Source of the DNA: Streptomyces phaeochromogenes
Lineage (GTDB): Bacteria; Actinomycetota; Actinomycetes; Streptomycetales; Streptomycetaceae
DNA length: 64,000 nt
Reading direction: 5' to 3'
Assembly: GCF_001418655.1 (NCBI RefSeq)
Contig: NZ_LIQZ01000085.1
Location: 22,771-86,770 of the forward strand
A model generated the notes under the pieces. That model saw only the letters and a program-made list of their open reading frames with translations. It was not told the origin of the DNA and did no database searches. Every line of letters begins with the position of its first letter. The first letter of the stretch is position 1. Made by a program: the position numbers and the translations under genes. Shown in pieces: positions 17,630 to 46,170 of the stretch.

Positions 17630-17659
17630 AGTAGTCGGAATGTCCACGGTCCGAGTTCC
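17630..17659 (-). promoter_or_regulatory. ECF-type promoter of the copA operon
   Basis: Minus strand GGAAC (17659-17655), 17 nt, CGACTACT (17637-17630). It lies 58-87 bp upstream of the first start codon of the three-gene copA unit and is identical in its -35 and -10 to the two promoters before the DJ-1 gene. No CsoR-type operator was seen in the same gap. Confidence 0.65.
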
Positions 17660-17798
17660 GGACCAGGTCTGTGGCACGCGTCACACAAGAGCCGTCCGCC
17701 TCATACGCCGCGTCGGGTCGGGTCGGTCCGGAACCCGGCGGAACGGCTGCGCACAACGGCGAACACTGCCCGAGCAGGGTGGCGAAGCCGACGCTGTT

Positions 17799-18218
17799 TC
17801 ACGTCAGGGTGTCCACCACCGAATACGGGACGAACGTGCTGCTGTTCTGGTCGATCCGCAGCTGGCGCCCGAGGGGCGGTGCGGCCCGCTGGGGGCATTC
17901 GAGACGTTCACAGACGCGGCAGCCCATGCCGATCGGCGTGGCCGCGGAGGCGTTGTCGAGGTCGAGGCCGTCGGAGTAGACGAGGCGGTGGGCGTGGCGG
18001 AGTTCGAAGCCGAGGCCGATGGCAAAGGTCTTGCCGGGCTCGCCCCAGCCACCGCGGTGGCGGGTGACCGCGCGGGTCGTCCACAAGTACCGCTGCCCGT
18101 CGGGCATTTCGGCGATCTGGACGTGGATGCGGCCGGGGGCGGTGAACGCCTCGTAGACGTTCCAGAGCGGGCAGGTGCCGCCGACGCGGGAAAAGTGGAA
18201 GCCGGTCGCGGACTGGCG
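17799..18218 (-). pseudogene. C-terminal fragment of an ScfR/XRE-type short-chain acyl regulator
   Basis: The frame encodes the C-terminal region of large XRE-family regulators (DUF2083 type): SRVGGTCPLWNVYEAF, IHVQIAEMPDG, then GMGCRVCERLECPQRA with its Cys cluster. Homologues are near 450-500 residues with an N-terminal helix-turn-helix and a peptidase-like region; only about 140 residues remain here. Homology stops near 18218, and unrelated low-complexity coding and the IS605 element follow. It is a decayed remnant and not linked to either cluster. Confidence 0.7.
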
Positions 18219-18421
18219 TGGCCGGCCGGGACGCCACGAGCGCCCCGGCCGCGACAAAGCAGGACGCCATGACAAAAGTGCGTCGTTGCGATCTCTCCAC
18301 GCGGGGCGAGTGCTCTGCGCAGCGCGCCCTAGTCAAGTCCGCCGAAGGAGGCGCCGGCGCAACAGACGCTCCATGACGGGGTCGGCGGTGAGTTCGGATT
18401 CAGCGGATTCTTGCGAGGAAC

Positions 18422-18441
18422 CCCGGGGCTTCAGCCCCGGG
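18422..18441. repeat. left-end subterminal hairpin of the IS605 element
   Basis: CCCGGGGCT-TC-AGCCCCGGG, perfect 9-bp arms with a 2-nt loop. It mirrors the right-end hairpin, which differs only in a few bases. TnpA recognises such hairpins as single-stranded DNA. Confidence 0.8.
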
Positions 18442-18570
18442 AGGAATCGCATCCTGAGATGAGCGACGCGGAGCGTCGCGGAGCGTCGTGGTGTCGTGAC
18501 CGGCGGAGCCGGTGAGAAGGTCGGCGCGGAGCGGTGGGAGTGCTGGGTCCGGCGGAGCCGGACCGGTGGC

Positions 18571-18999
18571 TCAGCCGGGGCGTTTCTGGTTCTCGATGTA
18601 CTCCTTGATGACATTGAGCGGGGCTCCTCCGGCGGAGGCGGCGAAGTAGGACGGGGACCAGAAGTGGTCGCCCCAGAGGTAGCGGCGGATGTGGTCGGGG
18701 AACTCCTGCCGCAGACGTCGTGCGGAGACGCCTTTGAGTGAGCCGACCAGGCGGGACAGGGCGACCTTGGGGGGATAGTGCACGAGGAGGTGGACATGGT
18801 CGGTTTCGCCGTTGAACTCGGTCAGTTCCGCTCCGAAGTCGGCGCAGACAACTCGCATGACCTCCTCGCAACGGACGAGGATCTCGTCGGTGAAGGGACC
18901 GCGTCGGTACTTCGGAGTGAAGACCAAGTGTGCATAGAGGGTGTAGACAACCGTTCTACCCCTCCTCAGATCGGGGTTAGGTTCCCATCGGGGTGACAT
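18571..18999 (-). CDS. tnpA: IS200/IS605 TnpA, Y1 single-strand transposase
   Basis: A 142-residue HUH transposase. The metal-binding HUH motif is DHVHLLVHY near residue 72 and the catalytic tyrosine lies in NVIKEYIENQ near the C-terminus. It excises and inserts one DNA strand of the element. It diverges from tnpB, overlapping no coding sequence, and its start lies 33 bp from tnpB. Apparently intact and full length. Confidence 0.93.
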   Translation of the reverse strand: MSPRWEPNPDLRRGRTVVYTLYAHLVFTPKYRRGPFTDEILVRCEEVMRVVCADFGAELTEFNGETDHVHLLVHYPPKVALSRLVGSLKGVSARRLRQEFPDHIRRYLWGDHFWSPSYFAASAGGAPLNVIKEYIENQKRPG

Positions 19000-19031
19000 G
19001 GACTGATTGTAGGAGTGTTAGCCTCGCGGTC

Positions 19032-20204
19032 ATGAAGCTGGTGGTGCGGGTCAAACTCCTGCCGACGCCCGTACAGGCGGCGGCACTTGAGGCGACCCTG
19101 CACGCCTGCAACGAGGCGGCCTCCTGGGTGTCGGCCACTGGCTTCGAGGCGAAGACCACGACCAACCGCGCGCTGCGGGACCGCTGCTACGCCACGGTCA
19201 AGGGGCAGTGGGGCCTGGGAGCGCAGGCCGCCCAGCACAGCATCAAGAAGACTGCCGACGCCTACACCACTTTGCGGGCGAACCTGAAGGCCGGCAACCA
19301 CGGCCGCCCCGGCACCAAGCGGTACGCCAGAGCGGCGGGCAAGCCGCTCGTCTTCCGTAAGGACGCGGCCCAGCCGTATGACGACCGGATGCTGTCCTGG
19401 CAGCAATCCGCGCACACGGTATCGATCTGGACCACGGCCGGACGCCTCAAGGGCGTCGCGTTCACCGGACGGGCCGAGCAGCTCGCCGTACTCGCCGCAC
19501 ACCGGCAAGGCGAGTCGGACCTGCTGCACCGGGACGGCGCCTGGTACCTCCTGGCCACGTGTGAGATCGCCGAGGCCGCGCTGAACACCCATCCGGTCGC
19601 CTTCCTCGGGGTGGATCTGGGCATCGTGAACATCGTCTCCACCACGGACGGCACCCGGCACAGCGGGCGCCGGATGAACCGGCGCCGGGAGAACGACCGG
19701 AAGCTGCGCACCAAGCTGCAGAAGAAGGGCACGAAGTCCGCCAGGCGGCGGGCGAAGAAGCACGCGGGCAAGGAGAAGCGGCGGGCCCGCGACATCAACC
19801 ACAAGATCAGCAAGTCCATCGTGGCGGCGGCACAACGCACCGGTCGCGGCATCGCCCTGGAAGACCTCGGCGGTATTCGCGAGCGGGTACGGCTGAGGAA
19901 GCCCCAACGCGCCACCCTGCACTCCTGGTCCTTCCACCAGCTGGGCACCTTCATCGGCTACAAGGCCAAGCGCTCCGGAGTCCCCGTGGTCCATGTGAAC
20001 CCGGCGTACACCAGCCAGGAATGCTCGAAGTGCCACCACACCGAACGAAAGAACCGGCCCTCCCAGGCCGTCTTCACCTGCAGAGTCTGCGGCTTCGTCG
20101 AGCACGCCGACCTGAACTCGTCCCACAACATCGCCCAACGCGGGTGGATGGCGTGGGTCTGCGGGGCCCAGTCACAGGCCCCTGTCCTCACGCTCATCGC
20201 GTGA
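19032..20204 (+). CDS. tnpB: TnpB, RNA-guided RuvC-type nuclease of IS605
   Basis: A 390-residue TnpB. RuvC acidic residues are all present: Asp in GVDLGIVN, Glu in IALEDLGG and Asp in EHADLNSSHNIA. A Cys4 zinc-binding insert (CSKCH ... CRVC) lies between the last two. The ATG at 19032 starts directly at the conserved N-terminal MKLVVRVKL strand. TnpB uses a guide RNA encoded at the element's right end, which here would run through the end of the gene to the hairpin at 20257-20276. Full length and seemingly active. Confidence 0.94.
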   Translation: MKLVVRVKLLPTPVQAAALEATLHACNEAASWVSATGFEAKTTTNRALRDRCYATVKGQWGLGAQAAQHSIKKTADAYTTLRANLKAGNHGRPGTKRYARAAGKPLVFRKDAAQPYDDRMLSWQQSAHTVSIWTTAGRLKGVAFTGRAEQLAVLAAHRQGESDLLHRDGAWYLLATCEIAEAALNTHPVAFLGVDLGIVNIVSTTDGTRHSGRRMNRRRENDRKLRTKLQKKGTKSARRRAKKHAGKEKRRARDINHKISKSIVAAAQRTGRGIALEDLGGIRERVRLRKPQRATLHSWSFHQLGTFIGYKAKRSGVPVVHVNPAYTSQECSKCHHTERKNRPSQAVFTCRVCGFVEHADLNSSHNIAQRGWMAWVCGAQSQAPVLTLIA

Positions 20205-20256
20205 GGACTGGACGCAGCCGGAACCCATCACCTCCAGTGATGACCCGAGCAGCAAG

Positions 20257-20276
20257 CCCGGGACTTCAGTCCCGGG
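20257..20276. repeat. right-end hairpin of the IS605 element
   Basis: CCCGGGACT-TC-AGTCCCGGG, perfect 9-bp arms, 2-nt loop, 52 bp after the tnpB stop. The guide RNA of TnpB elements normally ends at the right end, so this hairpin would be part of, or just before, its guide segment. Confidence 0.8.
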
Positions 20277-20282
20277 TAGTTG

Positions 20283-20547
20283 ACTGACGAGCCTCTGGCG
20301 ATGTCCAGCGGGACGACGTTTCTCCTGCTCGGAGACGGGCAGCGCGCCAAGGTCGCGACGGAGCCGGCCCTTGTCGTGGTCAGTGACAAGCCGCACACTA
20401 CTCGGTCCCTGCTCGTGGCCGGAGGCGCCGCAGAGGAACGCCGACTCGACGATCTTCTAGCCGCTCTCGTCGCCCGACCACACCGTCACGTTGGTGGTCA
20501 GGTGCCGGGTGCGGGTGGGCGGGTCCTCGACCCAGGCCGTGCCGGAC
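20283..20547. other. non-coding or decayed segment between the IS element and the P450
   Basis: 265 bp with no gene I can support. On the minus strand a short stretch before 20460 reads as protein-like sequence (TAWVEDPPTRTRHL) but is closed by stops, which suggests the end of a gene cut by the IS insertion. Family unknown. Confidence 0.35.
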
Positions 20548-21747
20548 TCAGTGGGAGAGCAGCGTCAGGGTCTTCACCCCCGTCAGGTCCGGCGACGGCA
20601 GGAAAGTGGGCGGGTGTTCCGGGTCCGCGCGCAGCACGGGGAAGCGATCGAGCAGGATGTCGAGCGCGATCCGCCCCTCCAGGCGGGCCAGCGGTGCGCC
20701 GAGGCAGAAGTGGATGCCGTGGCCGAAGCCGACGTGTGGGTTGGGGTCGCGGCCCGGGTCGAAGGTGTGCGGCCGTTCGAAGACTCGCTCGTCACGGTTG
20801 GCGGCGCCGATGCGCACCGCGAGCAGTTGGTCCTTCGGGATCCGCTGCCCGGCGATCTCGGCCTCGGTCATGGTCGCCCGGTACAGGGACGCGAATGGCG
20901 ACATGTAGCGCAGCGACTCCTCGATGGTGGACGGCAGGAGCGAGCGGTCGGCGCGCAGGCGTGCGTCGGCGTCCGGGTCCGCGTCGAGGCACAGGAGGGT
21001 GTTGCCGATCAGCATCGTGGTGGTGACATGCCCGGCGACGAGCAGCACGTTGGCGAAGTTCGCCACCTCGGTGGAGCTGAGGCGCTGCCCGTCGACCTCG
21101 GCCTCAACGAGTTTGGTCAGCAGGTCCTCCCGCGGCGCGCGCCTGCGCTCGTCCGCGTGGCCGCGCAGGTACTCCCGCAACTCCCGTGCCTGCTCCAGGC
21201 CTTCCTCGATGTCCTGCCGCTGCTCCTCGGTGGACTCGAGCGACACCTCCCGGTCACTGTCGAAGATCTTGTCCACCCAGCCCTTGAACACATCCCGCTC
21301 GCCGGCGGGCACCCCCAGGAGTTCGGCGATGACGATCACCGGCAGCGGGTACGCGAGGGCCGACACGAGTTCGACCCTGTCGCGGCCCGCCACGTCGTCG
21401 AGGAGTTCGTGGGTGAGGGCGGCGATCCGCGGCGCCAGCTCGGCGACCGTCTTCGGGGTGAAGGCACGACTGACAAGTTTGCGCATTCTCCCGTGGAACG
21501 GCGGGTCCATCACGACAGGGTTTCCGTCGAACGAGTCGCCGACGTCCAAGTCCGAGTCCGCGAGGAACACCCGCGCGGTGTCGGACGAGTACGTTGCCGG
21601 ATCCGCGAAAATCGCGAGCGCCTCGGCGTGACCGTAGACGTTCCACAGACCCGTCTGCTCGTCGAACCGTACGGTCTCCTGCGGCATTCGGCCGTGTAGC
21701 CAGAAGCGGCTCTCCTCCACTCCCCACCTGGTGGCGAGGTCGGACAT
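20548..21747 (-). CDS. cytochrome P450
   Basis: A 399-residue bacterial P450. Key elements: I-helix LLVAGHVTTTM, ExxR (EESLRY), and the heme loop GFGHGIHFCLGAPLARLEG with the Cys ligand. AAGAAGGGAA precedes the ATG at 21747; the frame is open further but without a ribosome site. It lies 97 bp after the thioesterase-terminated NRPS in the same direction, so it is probably co-transcribed and tailors the peptide, for example by hydroxylating a piperazate ring. Substrate is inferred from location only. Confidence 0.93.
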   Translation of the reverse strand: MSDLATRWGVEESRFWLHGRMPQETVRFDEQTGLWNVYGHAEALAIFADPATYSSDTARVFLADSDLDVGDSFDGNPVVMDPPFHGRMRKLVSRAFTPKTVAELAPRIAALTHELLDDVAGRDRVELVSALAYPLPVIVIAELLGVPAGERDVFKGWVDKIFDSDREVSLESTEEQRQDIEEGLEQARELREYLRGHADERRRAPREDLLTKLVEAEVDGQRLSSTEVANFANVLLVAGHVTTTMLIGNTLLCLDADPDADARLRADRSLLPSTIEESLRYMSPFASLYRATMTEAEIAGQRIPKDQLLAVRIGAANRDERVFERPHTFDPGRDPNPHVGFGHGIHFCLGAPLARLEGRIALDILLDRFPVLRADPEHPPTFLPSPDLTGVKTLTLLSH

Positions 21748-21844
21748 GGTGATTCCCTTCTTTCGATGCTTCGTTGAACCGGTTCCGGAGATCACTGTCA
21801 CGAAACGGATGGTCCGTGCCCAGCGATATCCGCGCCTTCCCCCG

Positions 21845-42472
<20,628 letters not shown>

Positions 42473-43402
42473 CCCCCAGATGAAGTGTGCCGTGCTGTCC
42501 TTGACGGCGTCGGCACGGGGGATGCGCGGCTGTGTCGGGCCTGCTCCCACCCCGCCCCGGCGAGAGCGGTGAACGGCTGCTCTCCGAGAGAAGTTAACGG
42601 ACCGGAAGTGTCGGGTGTCCAGGGGTGAGCGCCCGTGGCGGCGGAAGGGTCGGCAATGGGCATCGCAAGTGTGAAGACGGCGCCGGACAGTCAGGCGTGG
42701 ACCCACCCGACGGTGTACGCCGCCACCGCACGCGGTTCCCGTGGAACGAGCCTCACCTTCCCGGCCATAGTGGCGTGTTGTGGTGTCCTGGCGGCAGGAC
42801 AACATACGCGATCGCGAACCGGTACGCCGCCACGTCCTCGCGCCGGCGGCGGTCGTCGTCTGCCCGGGACTCCGCGTCGCTCGGCTTTGGCACCGCGTGG
42901 CACGGTTCCCTCGCCCGATCGGGCATCGGGCGACCGTGGCGGTCGAAGAGTTTCGAACAGCTGCCAGTGATCACCTACCGAGGCCACAAGAACGGCAAGA
43001 AGGTCTTCGGCGTTGCCGAACTGCAAGCCCTTCCATCGGCCACATCGGCTCTGCCATACGAGCATTCATCGACGAACGCGGCTGGATGACGGTCTTCCGG
43101 CTCCCCGGCTACGCCCGGAACTCAGAGTGGGGCCAAGACCCTTCGCAGTTCTCGCAGCGGAACGTCGCGGACACGCCCTTCAGAGGGGTCGATGGGCGGG
43201 GGACGTGCCGGCATTCCAGCACCAGGACTCCGGGCTTCGCTTTGGCGCCGGGCATGATCACGTGAGAACCGGCCAAGTTCTGGCTGATGTAGCGGAGTTG
43301 GGAAGACGCAGGCAACCATGGGGGCGGTGGCTGGCGTTCCCAGGAGTGCGAGAGCCCAGGGATATGCGTGCGTTCATCCACCGCATCAGGGAGGAACCTC
43401 TC
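42473..43402. other. 930-bp upstream region of the large NRPS, no supported gene
   Basis: Contains the operator-like palindrome at 42784-42801 and presumably the NRPS promoter. Short open frames occur on both strands but none has a ribosome site plus consistent G/C third positions, and none is recognisable. Confidence 0.5.
42784..42801. promoter_or_regulatory. cluster palindrome, copy upstream of the large NRPS
   Basis: TGTCCTG-GCGG-CAGGACA: perfect 7-bp arms with a 4-nt spacer, about 310 bp upstream of the NRPS start. It shares arms and the central CG with copies at 47932, 60554 and 63979. Probable binding site of a cluster regulator. Confidence 0.65.
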
Positions 43403-43795
43403 ATGGTCGTACGTCGCCGCCGCGTCTTCATCGTCATCAGCGCCGCTCTGATCAGCGCCCCAGCGATGCTCGGTCTTGTTGGATGTGACCCGGATGATGC
43501 GGTGGATTGTGTACGGGCAGCTGATGCGCTGGCTGAGAGCGTCGGCATTCTCGGAGAAGCCGTAAAGGACGCGGCCCTGTATCCGGAGAATGCCGACCAG
43601 TCGATCGAGAGGGTCAGAGAAAATCTCGACGACCTCCGCGACAAGCACGACGACAAGGACGTACTCGAAGCCGTCGACGACATGGAGGAAGCCTTGGACA
43701 ACGTGCAGGAGGCCGTGGACAACGACGACAGGACCCCCGACCTCTCACCGGTCATGAGCGCGACCGGACAGATCACCAAGGCCTGCGCGTCCTGA
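43403..43795 (+). CDS. small secreted acidic protein, possible lipoprotein
   Basis: A 130-residue protein with a basic start (MVVRRRR), a hydrophobic segment and a lipobox-like end (LGLVGC), followed by an acidic helical domain rich in Asp and Glu (DNVQEAVDNDD) with a final Cys. AGGGAGGAAC lies ahead of the ATG at 43403. Heptad-like spacing suggests a helical bundle. Family not recognised. It lies between the NRPS promoter region and a transposase remnant, and a link to the peptide cluster is not evident. Confidence 0.75.
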   Translation: MVVRRRRVFIVISAALISAPAMLGLVGCDPDDAVDCVRAADALAESVGILGEAVKDAALYPENADQSIERVRENLDDLRDKHDDKDVLEAVDDMEEALDNVQEAVDNDDRTPDLSPVMSATGQITKACAS

Positions 43796-43976
43796 TGGTC
43801 CGGCCAGCGCCCGGGCAGGCCGTGAGCTTCATGCGCCTACCTACCGCGAGAAAGCGGGTTCCCAAGGTCCAGTCAGAGGGAGGGGTTGAGTCAGTTTCTG
43901 GTGGATGCCTCGTCCGGGTCGGGTGAGCAAGCCTCGTCGTGGCGGGTCTGGAGGTCTTTGATGAGTTCGGTGATGT

Positions 43977-44468
43977 TCACGCGGCCGCCTGGAGAGTGGC
44001 GCGCCAGGCCGGAGCGGGCGTGATGAGGGGGCGGGCCATGTTCGCGGTGGAGTCCCAATAGACGGGTGAGGCAGAGCTGTCGGGCCGGCGGTCGTATTCG
44101 CGGGCCAGGTGCCGGTGCAGCCTCAACGTGCCGTTGACCTGCTCGACCACGCATCTCTTGGGCTGTGGGACGAAGCCCTTGCCTTGGTCGTCCGGGTTGC
44201 GGCGGACGACCCTGACGGTGATGTCCTGCAGCGCGCAGCGAATGATGACCTCGTCCTGGAACTCCTGGTCCACCAGGGCCTTCTCCAAGAGGTTCCCGCA
44301 CCGCTCGGCCGCCTGGTCGGGCAGGGCTGTGCTGTCGTGTGCCGACGCGGCCACGACGACAATGCCGATGATCAGTCCCAGCACGTCGACGGCCTCAACC
44401 AGCAGCTCACTCTGGTCATCAAAGGCCAACTCAAACGCATGCAATATCGCCCCGCATACTGAATACAA
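43977..44468 (-). pseudogene. IS5-family transposase, C-terminal fragment
   Basis: About 160 residues matching the end of an IS5-type DDE transposase: LGLIIGIVVVAASAHDS, VVRRNPDDQGKGFVPQPKR and VVEQVNGTLRLHRHLAREYD, the last carrying the catalytic Glu region. The N-terminal half of the enzyme is missing, so it cannot act. It marks an old insertion beside the NRPS cluster. Confidence 0.8.
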
Positions 44469-44624
44469 TCATCTCCGAGACCGGCATCATTCTCACCCAA
44501 CCGTAAGAAGGCATTTCAATCTCGGTAGCGAGCTGGTGGCTGAATCTTAGGGCGGCAGATATCGCAATCAAGCGCTACAGAGGGGCGTTCACCGTCAAGT
44601 TATTGACACCGAGTGCGATTTGGA

Positions 44625-44643
44625 CCGTCCCGCCGGGGGACGG
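44625..44643. promoter_or_regulatory. inverted repeat upstream of the methyltransferase gene
   Basis: CCGTCCC-GCCGG-GGGACGG: perfect 7-bp arms, 5-nt spacer, about 105 bp before the start at 44749. It resembles the cluster palindrome (GTCC ... GGAC) but the spacing between half-sites is one base shorter, so membership is uncertain. Confidence 0.35.
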
Positions 44644-44748
44644 GAAAGTTGGAGATTCCTCTTGAATACGAACCACTGCTTGCTCGCCATTGTCACGCGG
44701 AACGGTCATCTGTACCGTCTCATTCAGTGAATCGAGTCGAGGAGTGAC

Positions 44749-45486
44749 ATGGACAACGACGTGGCCAAAGGTCTGTCGCCAGTGCTACCAGAGCTTAGTG
44801 GCCTGCTACCAGACCTTCGCGGCACGGACATCACAAGCCTGCTGACTGACTACGCGCGAATGGCGAAGATCGTGTCAGTAGTGGAAGCCGCCCGCTTCCT
44901 GGAAGAGAACTTCGCGTCGGCACAGAATCTCGGAGGCCGGGAGAACCTCCTTCGCCATGCCTGCTGCTCGGTGGCGATGGACGGCGACGTGCTCGAGTTC
45001 GGTGTTATGGAAGGGCAGACCTTGGCCATACTCTGTGACGAGTTCAAGGAGCTTACTGTGCACGGGTTCGACTCGTTCAAGGGGTTGCCCGAGGACTGGA
45101 CCCACGACAGCCCGACGGGCACGTACAGCGCGCAGGGGAAGCTGCCGACTCGCCTTCCGTCCAATTCAAAGCTGCACGTCGGCCTGTTCGAGGACACGGT
45201 GCCGAAGTACCTGGCCGGCACCGATGCTCCCGTTGCTCTCCTGCACATTGACTCGGACCTGTACTCCAGCGCCCGCACGGCGCTCTTCGGACTTGCCTCA
45301 CGGATGCGGGCGGGTTCGATAATCGTGTTCGACGAATTCCTCAACTACCCCGGATGGCGCCAGCACGAGTACCGCGCCTTCATGGAGTTCGTCGACGCGT
45401 TCGACGTCAAGTTTCGCTACTTCTCCTTCGCATCGAGCTATCTGTCCGTTGCGGTGCGGCTCGACTCTGCGCCCAAGGTGAGCTGA
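44749..45486 (+). CDS. TylF/macrocin-type SAM-dependent O-methyltransferase
   Basis: A 245-residue class I methyltransferase of the TylF family. The SAM-binding loop reads GDVLEFGVMEGQTLAIL near residue 80; FDSFKGLPEDW, HIDSDLYSSARTAL and IIVFDEFLNYPGW follow, the last two supplying the acidic metal-binding residues of these Mg-dependent enzymes. GAGGAG precedes the ATG. TylF-type enzymes methylate hydroxyl groups of sugars and other small molecules. Its target here is unknown; a hydroxylated residue of the peptide is a reasonable guess. It stands alone on the plus strand between two transposase remnants. Confidence 0.85.
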   Translation: MDNDVAKGLSPVLPELSGLLPDLRGTDITSLLTDYARMAKIVSVVEAARFLEENFASAQNLGGRENLLRHACCSVAMDGDVLEFGVMEGQTLAILCDEFKELTVHGFDSFKGLPEDWTHDSPTGTYSAQGKLPTRLPSNSKLHVGLFEDTVPKYLAGTDAPVALLHIDSDLYSSARTALFGLASRMRAGSIIVFDEFLNYPGWRQHEYRAFMEFVDAFDVKFRYFSFASSYLSVAVRLDSAPKVS

Positions 45487-45559
45487 CTTCTCCAGGCGGG
45501 AGCCCTCCTGAGATCGGTTCATGTGTGGTGGTCGCGGGTGCTATGCCATTCGACGCAGC

Positions 45560-45900
45560 CGATGCCGTTATTGGCGGTGATGGCCCGGTAGGGACGGATA
45601 GCGGGACCTGCTCGGCTCGGGTCGGAGTGCGCAGGCAGCCCGTGATCCTCTGCCGAATCTGGATCATCCAGGTGTCACGCTCGGCTGCGTCGCCATCAAC
45701 CGGACCCGCGCGTCGATGGTGAACCCGGGCGATCGCCGTGTTGGGCCGGCAGCCGACAAGCCAACGCGTTGTGGCCTTTGTCCAGGCTGCCGGCTCTGCC
45801 CGGCGAACACTTTGAGGCCACGTCAGGCGACAAACCACAAGGCGTACTTGGCCGCGGCCGTCTGCTCCGGATCGACGCCCTCCAGGGTGTGTCGCGAGCA
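45560..45900 (-). pseudogene. IS66-family transposase remnant
   Basis: In the minus frames a degraded version of the IS66 transposase C-terminal region can be read (DAAERDTWMIQ, RQRITGCLRTPTRAEQ, comparable to the family's NxAERxxRMVKxQQKISG...T). Stops and frame changes break it. The rest of the 684-bp gap between the methyltransferase and the serine-hydrolase gene shows nothing else. Confidence 0.45.
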
Positions 45901-46170
45901 AGACATCTATCAGGCGTTTCGTTGTGCCCAGGGCGTCGGCGGCCTGCGCCGCCCAGCACCATTCGCCGATACCGCCAGACCGCTCGTGCTGGTCAAGGAC
46001 GGCCTGCAGCTCGCGCAGGACACGAACGTTGCAGCGAGCATGCGTGGGCTCGGCGTAGGTGTCGTAGGGCCCGGTCGGTCACGAGCGGCGCTCCCGCACC
46101 CTGGCGAGGGCAGGACACCATCGGCGGACAACGCCTCTGAGCGCTCACCTGCTCCGGCCGGGCGAGCCGA

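Larger units (their letters stand above)
18415..20282. mobile_element. IS200/IS605-family insertion sequence with tnpA and tnpB
   Basis: The element carries divergent tnpA (minus) and tnpB (plus) genes and similar imperfect-palindrome hairpins at both ends (18422-18441 and 20257-20276), the hallmark of IS605 elements, which lack terminal inverted repeats. Exact ends are uncertain by several bases. Both genes look intact. It sits between the two biosynthetic clusters, next to a truncated regulator. Confidence 0.85.

Noticed and set aside
42625..43265. Several open frames on both strands in the region upstream of the large NRPS.
   Set aside because: None has a ribosome site with consistent codon use or a recognisable domain, and the operator-like palindrome lies within them.
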